From contig JALLOP010000058.1 in assembly GCA_027718005.1 (NCBI GenBank), forward strand, positions 1 to 8,985: a DNA stretch of 8,985 nt. The letters run 5' to 3'. Position 1 is the stretch's first letter. Each line of letters starts with the position of its first letter. The notes under the pieces were generated by a model. The model saw only the letters and a program-made list of their open reading frames with translations, was not told the DNA's origin and did no database searches. Of this stretch, positions 1-5,818 are shown piece by piece. A program made the position numbers and the translations under genes. The DNA is from Patescibacteria group bacterium AH-259-L07 (GTDB lineage: Bacteria > Patescibacteriota > Patescibacteriia > UBA2591 > UBA6264).

Positions 1-20
1 ATCAAATATAAAATTATCAC

Positions 21-161
21 TTATCTCTCTAAATAGATTTGAACGTTGTCTAACTGGGGGAGATTAGCTAATTTTAGATTTTTATAAACCCTCCTGATCT
101 CTAACAGTTTTTCCTTCATCATTCCCATATACTCCCAATCTTCAAGAATTATAAGAACCAT
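21..161 (-). CDS. Small 46-aa protein, possibly a broken gene tail (unrecognised)
   Basis: Reading the minus strand from ATG (161-159) to TAA (23-21) gives 46 residues beginning MVLIILEDWEYMGMMKEKLL and ending VQIYLER. A GAGGA motif directly precedes the ATG. The composition (hydrophobic strand, acidic turn, amphipathic charged helix) is protein-like and unlike a random shadow. The strand-then-LEDWE-helix pattern loosely recalls the C-terminal half of Phd/YefM antitoxins, where a VLLS-EEYE stretch precedes a helix; that is a weak inference. The start codon and its ribosome site lie inside the first unit of the AAGAACC repeat array, so the natural N-terminus may have been replaced by repeat DNA. 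A partner toxin, if any, would lie left of the window. It could also be a complete small protein. Confidence 0.4.
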   Translation of the reverse strand: MVLIILEDWEYMGMMKEKLLEIRRVYKNLKLANLPQLDNVQIYLER

Positions 162-344
162 TCCTCACTCCGCTCGGAAGAACCTTGTTGTCCGCTTCGC
201 TCACAATAAGAACCTTTCACTTCGTTCAAGAACCTTGAAATTTGAAAGGAGTGATATTTGTATCCAAATTTTAAGAACCATGACTCGCTTTGCTCATCAG
301 AACCTTGAAATTTGTAAGGAATGATATTTGTATCCAAATTTTAA
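153..344. repeat. Irregular array of AAGAACC-headed repeats with mini-hairpins
   Basis: The heptamer AAGAACC recurs at 153, 178, 208, 228 and 273, with a CAGAACC variant at 298. The intervals are 25, 30, 20, 45 and 25 bp, all multiples of five. Two unit types are mixed. One carries a GC-rich core (ACTCCGC at 167, GCTTCGC at 194, ACTTCGT at 218, GCTTTGC at 288) whose other strand is a GC-NNA-GC type mini-hairpin. The other is a 46-bp AT-rich unit present twice. Translation of the minus strand gives a low-complexity SERSEEWFL-like peptide, the usual sign of a non-coding intergenic repeat misread as protein. Confidence 0.75.
229..344 (+). repeat. Two 46-bp direct repeats, 70 bp apart
   Basis: Positions 229-274 and 299-344 match at 44 of 46 bases; the differences are A/T at 245/315 and G/A at 251/321. 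Each copy starts AGAACCTTGAAATTTG and ends TATCCAAATTTTAA. Each also contains the tight inverted repeat ATTTG-TATC-CAAAT (256-269 in copy 1). They form the AT-rich units of the surrounding AAGAACC array. Confidence 0.85.
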
Positions 345-373
345 TAAGATTTGAAGAGGGAAATTTTTGACTG

Positions 374-400
374 AAAAGGTGAGGCAACCCCTCGCTTTTT
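374..400. terminator. Bidirectional intrinsic terminator (module copy A)
   Basis: GTGAGG (379-384) pairs with CCTCGC (390-395) around a CAACC loop. On the plus strand it is followed by TTTTT (396-400), and it is preceded by AAAA (374-377), which supplies the U-tract on the minus strand. It could therefore end transcription arriving from either side. The same module, including the flanking TTTTGACT and GCTTTTTGG boxes, recurs at 974-1046. Confidence 0.65.
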
Positions 401-698
401 GGGTTGGGGGAAAGTGTCTATGTATGTATCTCATCTTTAACACACTTTTTGTTTAAGAAATAGTGACACAACAAAATGGGCCATAACAGCCCATTGATTG
501 TTTGTACAATATCCCTCCTGATGAAAGACTTCATAAAAGGAGACGATTTTCACTAACCACTCTCCGAAAGAACTGGCTACCAGATTTTTACTCTTTGTGT
601 TGTTTCATTTTATCTTTCCCGTTTGGTTATTCTATATTGTCATAAAACCTTTGTTTTCTCATTACTTCTTCTTCCCGTTCTTTTATGAGATTTTTGCG
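401..698. other. Gene-poor stretch with only tiny coupled-looking frames
   Basis: No frame above 38 codons is convincing here. On the minus strand there are several very short frames with good ribosome sites: GTG 553 to TAA 437 (38 aa, GGAGAG six bases upstream), TTG 509 to TAA 453 (18 aa, three Cys, consensus AGGAGG upstream) and GTG 702 to TGA 640 (20 basic residues, overlapping the stop of the 37-aa gene by GTGA). None has a recognisable family. The decamer ATCAGGAGGG occurs twice on the minus strand, at about 90-99 and 512-521. The region otherwise holds one hairpin at 475-495. Confidence 0.4.
471..495 (-). terminator. Possible terminator hairpin for the minus-strand small gene
   Basis: AATGGGC (475-481) and GCCCATT (489-495) form a perfect 7-bp stem around CATAACA. 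Read on the minus strand the stem is followed by TTTTGTTG. It lies about 200 bases past the stop of the 37-aa gene and is the first plausible stop signal there. The T-tract is short and interrupted, so this is tentative. Confidence 0.35.
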
Positions 699-812
699 TC
701 ACGCATTTTTTTGCTCTTCCCACCACTTTTCAAAATCCTTAGAATCCGACGAAGTTTCTCTTGATGACTTACCTCGCGTCTTTTTCTTCACGGCTCTCCT
801 CTTTTGCGTCAT
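699..812 (-). CDS. Small, highly basic 37-aa protein (unrecognised)
   Basis: The chosen start is the ATG at 812-810, because a strong ribosome site AAAGGAG sits seven bases upstream; a longer frame to 905 has no such site. The product begins MTQKRRAVKKKTRGKSSRET and ends EKWWEEQKNA: a lysine/arginine-rich first half, a Ser/Asp/Thr middle and an aromatic-acidic tail. Such a layout would suit a nucleic-acid-binding or ribosome-associated small protein, but no family is recognised. A possible -10 (TATAGT, plus coordinates 849-854) lies 37 bases upstream of the start without a convincing -35. The stop overlaps a GTG that opens a further 20-codon basic frame down to 640. Confidence 0.55.
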   Translation of the reverse strand: MTQKRRAVKKKTRGKSSRETSSDSKDFEKWWEEQKNA

Positions 813-905
813 GTGTCTCTCCTTTCTTGGCGAGTAGGTTGTAGATAAACTATACCTATGGTAACACAAACTAAAAATTTTGCAACTGTGGAAAACTTGT
901 CCCAT

Positions 906-965
906 CGAACAGAGTTCGCGAGCAGAGTTCCGAATCCGTCGGAACAGGCGAGCGACTATGTTCCG
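906..965. repeat. Cluster of mutually exclusive inverted repeats
   Basis: Three stems can be drawn: CGAAC/GTTCG around AGA (906-918); GTTCCG (927-932) with CGGAAC (940-945); and CGGAACA (940-946) with TGTTCCG (959-965). The last two share the 940-945 arm, so only one can form at a time. The cluster lies just ahead of terminator module B. A 40-codon frame (ATG 858 to TGA 980) runs through it, but it has no ribosome site and is not called. Confidence 0.5.
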
Positions 966-989
966 CTTGGGGAGTTTTGACTAAAGAGA

Positions 990-1034
990 GAGGTAATCCC
1001 TCCCTGCCTGCCCGTCCGGCAGGCAGGGCTTTTT
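990..1034 (+). terminator. Terminator module copy B carrying an inserted 25-bp palindrome
   Basis: GAGG (990-993) and CCTC (999-1002) repeat the hairpin of module A. In place of a direct step to GC-TTTTT there is a palindrome at 1003-1027: CCTGCCTGCC and GGCAGGCAGG around CGTCC. With one more flanking pair this gives an 11-bp perfect stem (1002-1012 with 1018-1028), followed by C and TTTTT (1030-1034). The result is a strong intrinsic terminator separating the left region from the ABC operon. Confidence 0.75.
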
Positions 1035-1036
1035 GG

Positions 1037-1065
1037 TTGAGGAAATTCAGAAAACTTGGTATAAT
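1037..1065 (+). promoter_or_regulatory. Strong extended -10 promoter of the ABC operon
   Basis: TTGAGG (1037-1042) and TATAAT (1060-1065) are separated by 17 bases, and TGG precedes the -10 to make an extended element (TG at 1057-1058). Transcription would start near 1072, about 23 bases before the first ATG at 1095. The -35 overlaps the conserved tail of terminator module B, so terminator and promoter form one compact block. Confidence 0.8.
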
Positions 1066-1094
1066 TAAATATAGTAAATCTTATCGAATAAACT

Positions 1095-1605
1095 ATGAAT
1101 AATCAAAAAACTACGATCTATTTAGTTATTTTTCTTGTTTTTATCCTGCTTACATTGGTGGGTTGGTTTGTTATTCGGGGACAATCGACCCAAAAGTTGA
1201 ATACTGAATCTTCTTCTGGAATGGATCACGGTCCTATTGGTTTCTTCCCCTGTTGATGAGGAGACGCAAGAACCTCAAACGCCTGCAGATACAACGACCC
1301 CAATCACCATTCTTGCACCTGTACCCGAAGGCGTTGGCCACAGTGCGCAGGGATGGAAAAAGATTAAGGGAACAGTACCGGTTGTTGTTCAAGCCGCAGA
1401 TGAAGTTTCAAAAATCGTTTTTTATCTTGACAGAAACATTGTCGGCGAAGTTGACGGTCCACCATTTGATTTTGTGCTGGATACCACCAAGTACACCGAT
1501 TGTATGTATCTTTTGCGCACCAAGGCATATGACGCAGAAGGCAATGAACTCGCAGAGGATAGAAGCCAAGTTTGGATTGATAATACGCCCTTTAACTGTA
1601 TGTAA
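1095..1605 (+). pseudogene. Membrane-anchored Ig-like domain protein, frameshifted
   Basis: Two frames together make one recognisable protein. ATG 1095 encodes a short basic N-terminus, a single membrane helix (about residues 8-27, VIFLVFILLTLVGWFVI) and a linker ending SSGMDHGPI, then stops at 1254-1256. The next frame carries on from about 1237-1250 to TAA 1603-1605: a Pro/Thr-rich spacer, then a bacterial Ig-like beta-sandwich (VSKIVFYLDRNIVGEVDG, FDFVLDTTKYTDCMYLLRTK, AYDAEGNELAEDRSQVWIDN). That domain type presents binding surfaces outside the membrane. Removing one base in the GG or CCCC runs at 1239-1250 restores a protein of about 168 residues. The second frame has only a TTG (1237) and no ribosome site, so independent translation is unlikely. 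It is the first gene of the operon with the MacB-like permease, ending four bases before it, which suggests an extracytoplasmic accessory subunit. Confidence 0.7.
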
Positions 1606-1608
1606 CAT

Positions 1609-2838
1609 ATGAGAACCGTATTTCGCGCTATTCGTAACATTTATCGCAGCCCTACCCGGACGATTTTAATCATCGCGGTTTTGGGGCTTGCTATTGGTAT
1701 TTCTATTACCATGCAGCAGACCGCAACCATCGTGAGCGCTACTTCTAAAGCCCTCAAAGAAAATATACAGACACTTATTGAAGTCAGGGCCGAAGGCGCT
1801 ACCGGCATGGGCAGAGGCGTTCAGCCCTTAGCCGAAGATACCGTGGAAAAAATAGAGGACATTCCCAACATCATAGGACTGGAGAAATATCTCTATGTTC
1901 GGCGGGTTGACAACACCAAAAAATATACCGTATCGGTTATTTCCGGACTTTACCCGATTACTTCCGAATTGCGAGTAAATAGCCACGGCGAGGTAGGCGC
2001 GCCTACTATTGTCAAGGGTCGAGCATTCAGAGAAGATGACGAAGGGAACAATGCAGCTATTGCCGGCACCATCTTTGCCCAAGAAAATAATTTAGATGTC
2101 GGTTCTTCTTTTGAACTTGATGGGGAAACACTGGACATTATAGGAATCTTTGATTCCGGTTTTGTTTTTGGGGATAACCAGATATTTATTCCTCTTGACA
2201 CCGCTCAAAAGTTTGCAGTCTCTCAGGAATATATCCCTGATGAAACGCGAATCTCCCAAATTTTTGTGGTTGTCAATTCGGTTGATAATGTTCCTCTCGT
2301 TGAAAAAACATTACGCGAACAATTAGATGATGTTGATGTACTAAGCGGGCAAAAGAATGTCTTCCTCGCCTCAGAAGCACTTTCAACAATCCAGAGAGAA
2401 AGCTTTTATGGTTCGTATTTTACCGTGCTCATTTCCGCCTTGATCATTATCTTTACTATGGTTTTGATTGGACGAGAGCGAACTAAAGAGATTGGTATCT
2501 TGAAAGCCATTGGTGCTTCTAACGGTGAGGTGGCAAAACAATTTATCGTAGAAACCAGCGCCATTGCCATTTTGGGCAGTATATTCGGGATTATACTGTT
2601 TGCATTTTTTGCTCCGTTTCTGGCAAATAGCCTTTTGGGACTTTCCACTACTTCCTTGACCGGGCTTTCTGGAGGAATGGGCGCTCAAGCGGCTGACGAT
2701 ATACTGAGTTTTTCAATCTCGGCAAAAGTCATTTTGTCAGGCGTATTGTTGGGGATATTACTCGCAATCATTGGCTCAATTTATCCGGTGTATCGAGCAG
2801 TGAAACTAAAGCCAGCCGAGGCTCTAAGGTATGAATAA
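1609..2838 (+). CDS. MacB/FtsX-family ABC transporter permease
   Basis: The 409-residue product has the family order and length: a first helix at about 17-38, a large extracytoplasmic MacB_PCD-type domain (about 40-262), then three helices near 266-288, 314-338 and 372-395. The cytoplasmic coupling stretch after helix 2 (GRERTKEIGILKAIGASNGE, about 288-307) and the C-terminal KLKPAEALRYE are typical of MacB, LolC/E and YknZ-type permeases. The family uses ATP to drive mechanotransmission across the membrane, exporting macrolides or peptides or extracting lipoproteins; the substrate cannot be read here. It starts just after the Ig-like gene, and its TAA overlaps the ATG of the ATPase by one base (TAATG), so the two subunits are translationally coupled. 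No Shine-Dalgarno site precedes its own ATG. Confidence 0.92.
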   Translation: MRTVFRAIRNIYRSPTRTILIIAVLGLAIGISITMQQTATIVSATSKALKENIQTLIEVRAEGATGMGRGVQPLAEDTVEKIEDIPNIIGLEKYLYVRRVDNTKKYTVSVISGLYPITSELRVNSHGEVGAPTIVKGRAFREDDEGNNAAIAGTIFAQENNLDVGSSFELDGETLDIIGIFDSGFVFGDNQIFIPLDTAQKFAVSQEYIPDETRISQIFVVVNSVDNVPLVEKTLREQLDDVDVLSGQKNVFLASEALSTIQRESFYGSYFTVLISALIIIFTMVLIGRERTKEIGILKAIGASNGEVAKQFIVETSAIAILGSIFGIILFAFFAPFLANSLLGLSTTSLTGLSGGMGAQAADDILSFSISAKVILSGVLLGILLAIIGSIYPVYRAVKLKPAEALRYE

Positions 2839-3527
2839 TGTCTATGAATAAACTCATTGAATTAAAAAATGTAAGCAAGATATTCAAACAGGGGGATACC
2901 GTAATCCGCGCAGTTGATAATGTGACGTGGAGTATAGAGGATTCAGGCAAGCTAATTGCCATTGTTGGTCCTTCGGGGTCTGGCAAAACAACCCTTCTTA
3001 ATCTTTTAGGCGCGCTTGATATACCCGACCAAGGCGAAGTTATTATTGAGGGGAAAAATATTTCTCACTTCTCTGAAAAACAACTAAGCGAATACCGCAA
3101 AAGAAAAATCGGCTTTGTCTTTCAATCTTACAACCTGATTCCTAATTTGACCGCTTTAGAGAATGTAATGCTGCCAATGGAATTTTTAAGAATGCCGAGA
3201 GAACAAGCCGAAAAAAGAGCAGAAGAGCTTTTGCGTGAGCTAAAAATAGAGCATCGGAAAAACCAAAAACCGCCAAAGCTTTCCGGCGGCGAACAACAGC
3301 GGGTTGCCATAGCCCGCGCCCTTGCCAACGATCCAGATATTGTGCTGGCTGATGAGCCAACGGGCAATCTTGACTCTCGTACAGGACGCGAAATCATCCA
3401 GCTTTTGAAAAATCTTGCCCGCACCAAAAACAAAACCGTCATTGTGGTGACCCACGATGAGGGAATTGTTGAAATTGTGGACGAAAAGTATATTCTCCGA
3501 GACGGCAAGATTATTGCCCAAGCTTAA
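2838..3527 (+). CDS. LolD/MacB-type ABC transporter ATPase
   Basis: The 229-residue product is an intact ABC ATPase of the MacB/LolD/YknY branch. Visible motifs are Walker A GPSGSGKT (44-51), Q-loop Gln96 in FVFQSYNL, signature LSGGEQQR (148-155), Walker B IVLADEP (168-174), D-loop NLDS (177-180) and the H-loop His206 in VVTHD. The spacer between Q-loop and signature has the branch's LTALENVMLPM pattern. It powers the preceding permease, to which it is coupled by a TAATG overlap. It is the last gene of its operon: the next gene follows after 117 bases with its own probable promoter. A decayed copy of the last ~30 codons of a related ATPase lies at 8770-8868. Confidence 0.95.
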   Translation: MSMNKLIELKNVSKIFKQGDTVIRAVDNVTWSIEDSGKLIAIVGPSGSGKTTLLNLLGALDIPDQGEVIIEGKNISHFSEKQLSEYRKRKIGFVFQSYNLIPNLTALENVMLPMEFLRMPREQAEKRAEELLRELKIEHRKNQKPPKLSGGEQQRVAIARALANDPDIVLADEPTGNLDSRTGREIIQLLKNLARTKNKTVIVVTHDEGIVEIVDEKYILRDGKIIAQA

Positions 3528-3536
3528 AATTGTTAA

Positions 3537-3564
3537 TTGTTATAGTGAATTCCACCCCTATTAT
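3537..3564 (+). promoter_or_regulatory. Probable promoter of the NfeD-slipin operon
   Basis: TTGTTA (3537-3542) and TATTAT (3559-3564) are 16 bases apart and match the sigma-70 consensus at 4/6 and 5/6 positions. Transcription would begin near 3571, giving a leader of about 75 bases. In that leader CGGCG (about 3594) can pair with CGCCG (about 3629) over a long loop, which may be chance. No clear terminator separates it from the ABC operon, so read-through is possible. Confidence 0.45.
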
Positions 3565-3644
3565 AGACCGACTTAAAAAACCCGCTCAACCACGGCGCCA
3601 TAACCAAGACTAATTACGTCAGTTTTGCCGCCGAAGATTAAAAT

Positions 3645-4952
3645 ATGAAAATAAAAATTTCTTTTGTATTTATTGTTGCCCTCCTGGCGCTTTCCGGCGT
3701 ATTTTTGGCTGCAGGAGCTCAGGTGCAGACACAAGACTCCCAGGAATTGTCCAAAGTTTTAGTAATTGACATTGAGGAGGAAATTCGAGCCGGCACGACT
3801 CAATTTATAAAACGTTCACTTCAGAAGGCTGAAAAAGAAGGCTTTAACCTTGTTGTTATTCAAATTAACACGCCAGGCGGGCTTTTAAAAGCAACTGAGG
3901 AAATCAGCCGTCTTTTACTGGACAGCAAAATAAAAATAGCTGTTTTTGTCCATAAAAGTGGCGGCTGGGCGTTTTCCGCCGGCACTTTTATTCTTCTGTC
4001 AGCGGAAATTGCAGTCAGCCATCCAAATGCCTTAATTGGCGCGTCCCAGCCGCGCGTTTTAGGTATTGGGGAGGCCGCGGAGCCGGATGAAAAAATTATT
4101 GAAGCCTCAAGCGGCTGGATCAAATCATTAGCTGAGGCTCGCGGACGAAACCCCGAGGTCGCGGAAAAATTCGTCCGGGAAAACTTGACGCTGAGCGGCC
4201 AGGAGGCGTATGAACAAAATATTATTAATTTCACCGCCTCCTCTTTGGATGAACTTCTTGGCAATCTTGAATTAAAAAACGCCGTCATAGAAGAAGTAAA
4301 GCCGAATCTCTTGGAACAAATCCTGTCTTTTCTTTCCATTTCTTTTCTAATTCCTCTTTTACTTGGCATTGGGTCTTTGGGGTTGTTCTTTGTATTCCGC
4401 ACAGGCGAGGTGGAAATTGGAATTTTCGCCGTTATCGCTCTTCTTTTGGGACTGTGGGGAATGGGGGCTATCAATCTTTCGGTGCTTGGAACAACGCTTT
4501 TGTTCTTTGGTATTGCTCTTATAATTCTTGAAATTTTTGTGATGCCTGAATTTGGTGTTTTTGGCATAGCCGGAACGGCCGCCTTTCTTTTTGGGATACT
4601 CACCTTTGCCCAGGAGCCGTTCCTGCCAAACGTTTTCTCCGGCGCCGCATTTTGGTTTGCGATGGGGGCGGCATTGGCTATTTCGGTGTTTTTCATTGTT
4701 CTTAGCAGGTTGTCGCTTAAAACCCTGAAAATGAAGGCTAAGGTCGGTCCGGAAGCCTTAGTGGAAGAAACAGCCATTGTAACAGAAGCGCTCAATCCCT
4801 ACGGCAAAGTAAAGATTAACCGCGAAGACTGGACGGCAAAAAATATTTCAGACAAAGAAATTATTAAAGCGGGAGAGGAGGTGCAAATTGTAAAAGTTCA
4901 GGGGAATGTTATAATGGTAAAGGCAAAAAGGTCGAAAATTAACAAACTGTAA
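3645..4952 (+). CDS. nfeD: NfeD-family membrane-bound serine protease (long form)
   Basis: The 435-residue product has the full long-form NfeD layout. A signal peptide (1-25) is followed by a ClpP-like protease domain (about 36-215), a membrane block of four to five helices (about 227-252, 257-275, 278-300, 304-322, 333-355), and a soluble C-terminal OB-fold domain (about 365-428). The proposed nucleophile is Ser111 in AFSAGTFILLS. Lys150 in DEKIIEASSGWIKSLAEARG aligns without gaps to the catalytic Lys of characterised homologues, giving a Ser-Lys dyad as in archaeal PH1510. The glycine-rich INTPGGLL strand (75-82) is also conserved. Homologues cleave the C-terminal hydrophobic tail of the neighbouring stomatin-like protein. 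Here that slipin gene follows after 15 bases, so the classic pair is present and apparently active. No strong ribosome site is visible at the chosen ATG, but the signal peptide fixes it. Confidence 0.93.
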   Translation: MKIKISFVFIVALLALSGVFLAAGAQVQTQDSQELSKVLVIDIEEEIRAGTTQFIKRSLQKAEKEGFNLVVIQINTPGGLLKATEEISRLLLDSKIKIAVFVHKSGGWAFSAGTFILLSAEIAVSHPNALIGASQPRVLGIGEAAEPDEKIIEASSGWIKSLAEARGRNPEVAEKFVRENLTLSGQEAYEQNIINFTASSLDELLGNLELKNAVIEEVKPNLLEQILSFLSISFLIPLLLGIGSLGLFFVFRTGEVEIGIFAVIALLLGLWGMGAINLSVLGTTLLFFGIALIILEIFVMPEFGVFGIAGTAAFLFGILTFAQEPFLPNVFSGAAFWFAMGAALAISVFFIVLSRLSLKTLKMKAKVGPEALVEETAIVTEALNPYGKVKINREDWTAKNISDKEIIKAGEEVQIVKVQGNVIMVKAKRSKINKL

Positions 4953-4967
4953 AAACTTGTAAGCATT

Positions 4968-5735
4968 ATGGAATTTTTATATAATTTACTTTTCTCAACA
5001 GGAGGAATTGTCGTCATCGCTGTTTTTATTCTTTTTTCGGCGGTAAAGATTGCCAGAGAATACGAGCGGGGAGTTATTTTTCGCTTGGGACGGCTGGTGG
5101 GCACGCGCGGGCCAGGTCTTTTTCTGCTTATTCCGGCGATTGAAAAAATGGTCAAGATTGATCTTCGAATTATTACCCTTGATGTGCCGGCTCAAGAGGT
5201 TATCACCAAAGATAACATCCCCATAACGATTGACGCGGTGCTGTATTTTAAGGTTTCTGACCCGGTTCGTTCAGTGGTTGAGGTGGAAGACTTTATGAAA
5301 GCAACCTCGCAAATCGCTCAGACATCGCTTCGCGGAGTTGCCGGCGAGGCTGCGTTTGATGAAATCCTGGCCGAACGCGACAAGATTAACGCCAAGCTCC
5401 ACAAAATTATTGATACCGCCACGGATCCGTGGGGCATCAAGGTATCGGCCGTGGAAATAAAGCACGTTGAGGTGCCGGAAGCAATGCAGCGGGCAATTGC
5501 CAAGCAGGCGGAAGCCGAGCGGACAAGGCGGGCAAAAATCATTTTGGCAGAGGGAGAGTTTCAGGCAGCTCAAAAATTGAAAGAAGCCGGCGAGATTCTC
5601 GGTGCCAGCCCAATTACGTTTCGCTATCTGGAAACAATAGCTGAGGCGGCTAAAGAAAAAAGCAATACCATCATCTTCCCTGCCGAGATGCTTAACTTGG
5701 TGAAAAAAATATCCCGAAGCTCGGATACACAGTGA
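4968..5735 (+). CDS. Slipin (stomatin/prohibitin-like SPFH membrane protein)
   Basis: The 255-residue product has one N-terminal membrane helix (about 9-27), an SPFH/Band 7 domain (about 28-190, with EYERGVIFRLGRL, GPGLFLLIPAIEK, VEIKHVEVPEAMQRAIAKQA), an Ala/Glu-rich coiled-coil helix (about 172-212) and the conserved C-terminal segment ITFRYLETIAEAA...NTIIFPAEML. That hydrophobic tail is the known cleavage target of NfeD proteases in the archaeal PH1510/PH1511 pair. Slipins oligomerise on the inner membrane and organise microdomains. The length is typical of bacterial slipins. Its TGA stop (5733-5735) overlaps a GTG that opens a 28-codon frame. Confidence 0.94.
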   Translation: MEFLYNLLFSTGGIVVIAVFILFSAVKIAREYERGVIFRLGRLVGTRGPGLFLLIPAIEKMVKIDLRIITLDVPAQEVITKDNIPITIDAVLYFKVSDPVRSVVEVEDFMKATSQIAQTSLRGVAGEAAFDEILAERDKINAKLHKIIDTATDPWGIKVSAVEIKHVEVPEAMQRAIAKQAEAERTRRAKIILAEGEFQAAQKLKEAGEILGASPITFRYLETIAEAAKEKSNTIIFPAEMLNLVKKISRSSDTQ

Positions 5736-5818
5736 AAAACTGTTATTTTGAAAGATTAGTTCGCGAAGCCGTTGCGGCATTGACTGGAACGACAAAGAAA
5801 GCGATGGATAAAAAATAA
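5732..5818 (+). CDS. 28-aa ORF coupled on both sides
   Basis: GTG at 5732-5734 overlaps the slipin stop as GTGA, and its own TAA (5816-5818) overlaps the next ATG as TAATG. The frame therefore exactly fills the space between two genes. The predicted peptide begins MKNCYFERLVREAVAAL and ends KKAMDKK: a probable short amphipathic helix with a basic tail. No family is recognised. The exact double coupling is the main support; it could instead be a leftover frame that relays ribosomes to the next gene. Confidence 0.4.
   Translation: MKNCYFERLVREAVAALTGTTKKAMDKK

Noticed and set aside
149..337. 62-residue minus-strand frame through the AAGAACC array
   Set aside because: Its translation is repetitive (SERSEEWFL-like) and follows the repeat units; no ribosome site. 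Treated as non-coding repeat.
153..344. CRISPR array
   Set aside because: Spacing is irregular, the conserved part is only seven bases, and the intervening segments are themselves related rather than unique spacers.
858..980. 40-codon plus-strand frame as a gene
   Set aside because: No Shine-Dalgarno site, overlaps the upstream region of the minus-strand 37-aa gene, and its second half is inverted-repeat DNA. Kept only as a possible attenuator observation.
1237..1605. Independent 122-residue gene starting at TTG
   Set aside because: No ribosome site precedes the TTG and the upstream frame supplies the missing membrane anchor, so a single frameshifted gene explains both parts better.
3860..4795. 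311-residue open frame antisense to NfeD
   Set aside because: It is the long antisense shadow of a well-supported gene; its Ser/Pro/Ile-rich composition matches no fold, while the sense frame has clear catalytic motifs.
5271..5795. 174-residue frame antisense to slipin
   Set aside because: Antisense shadow of the SPFH domain; Cys/Phe-rich with no domain pattern.
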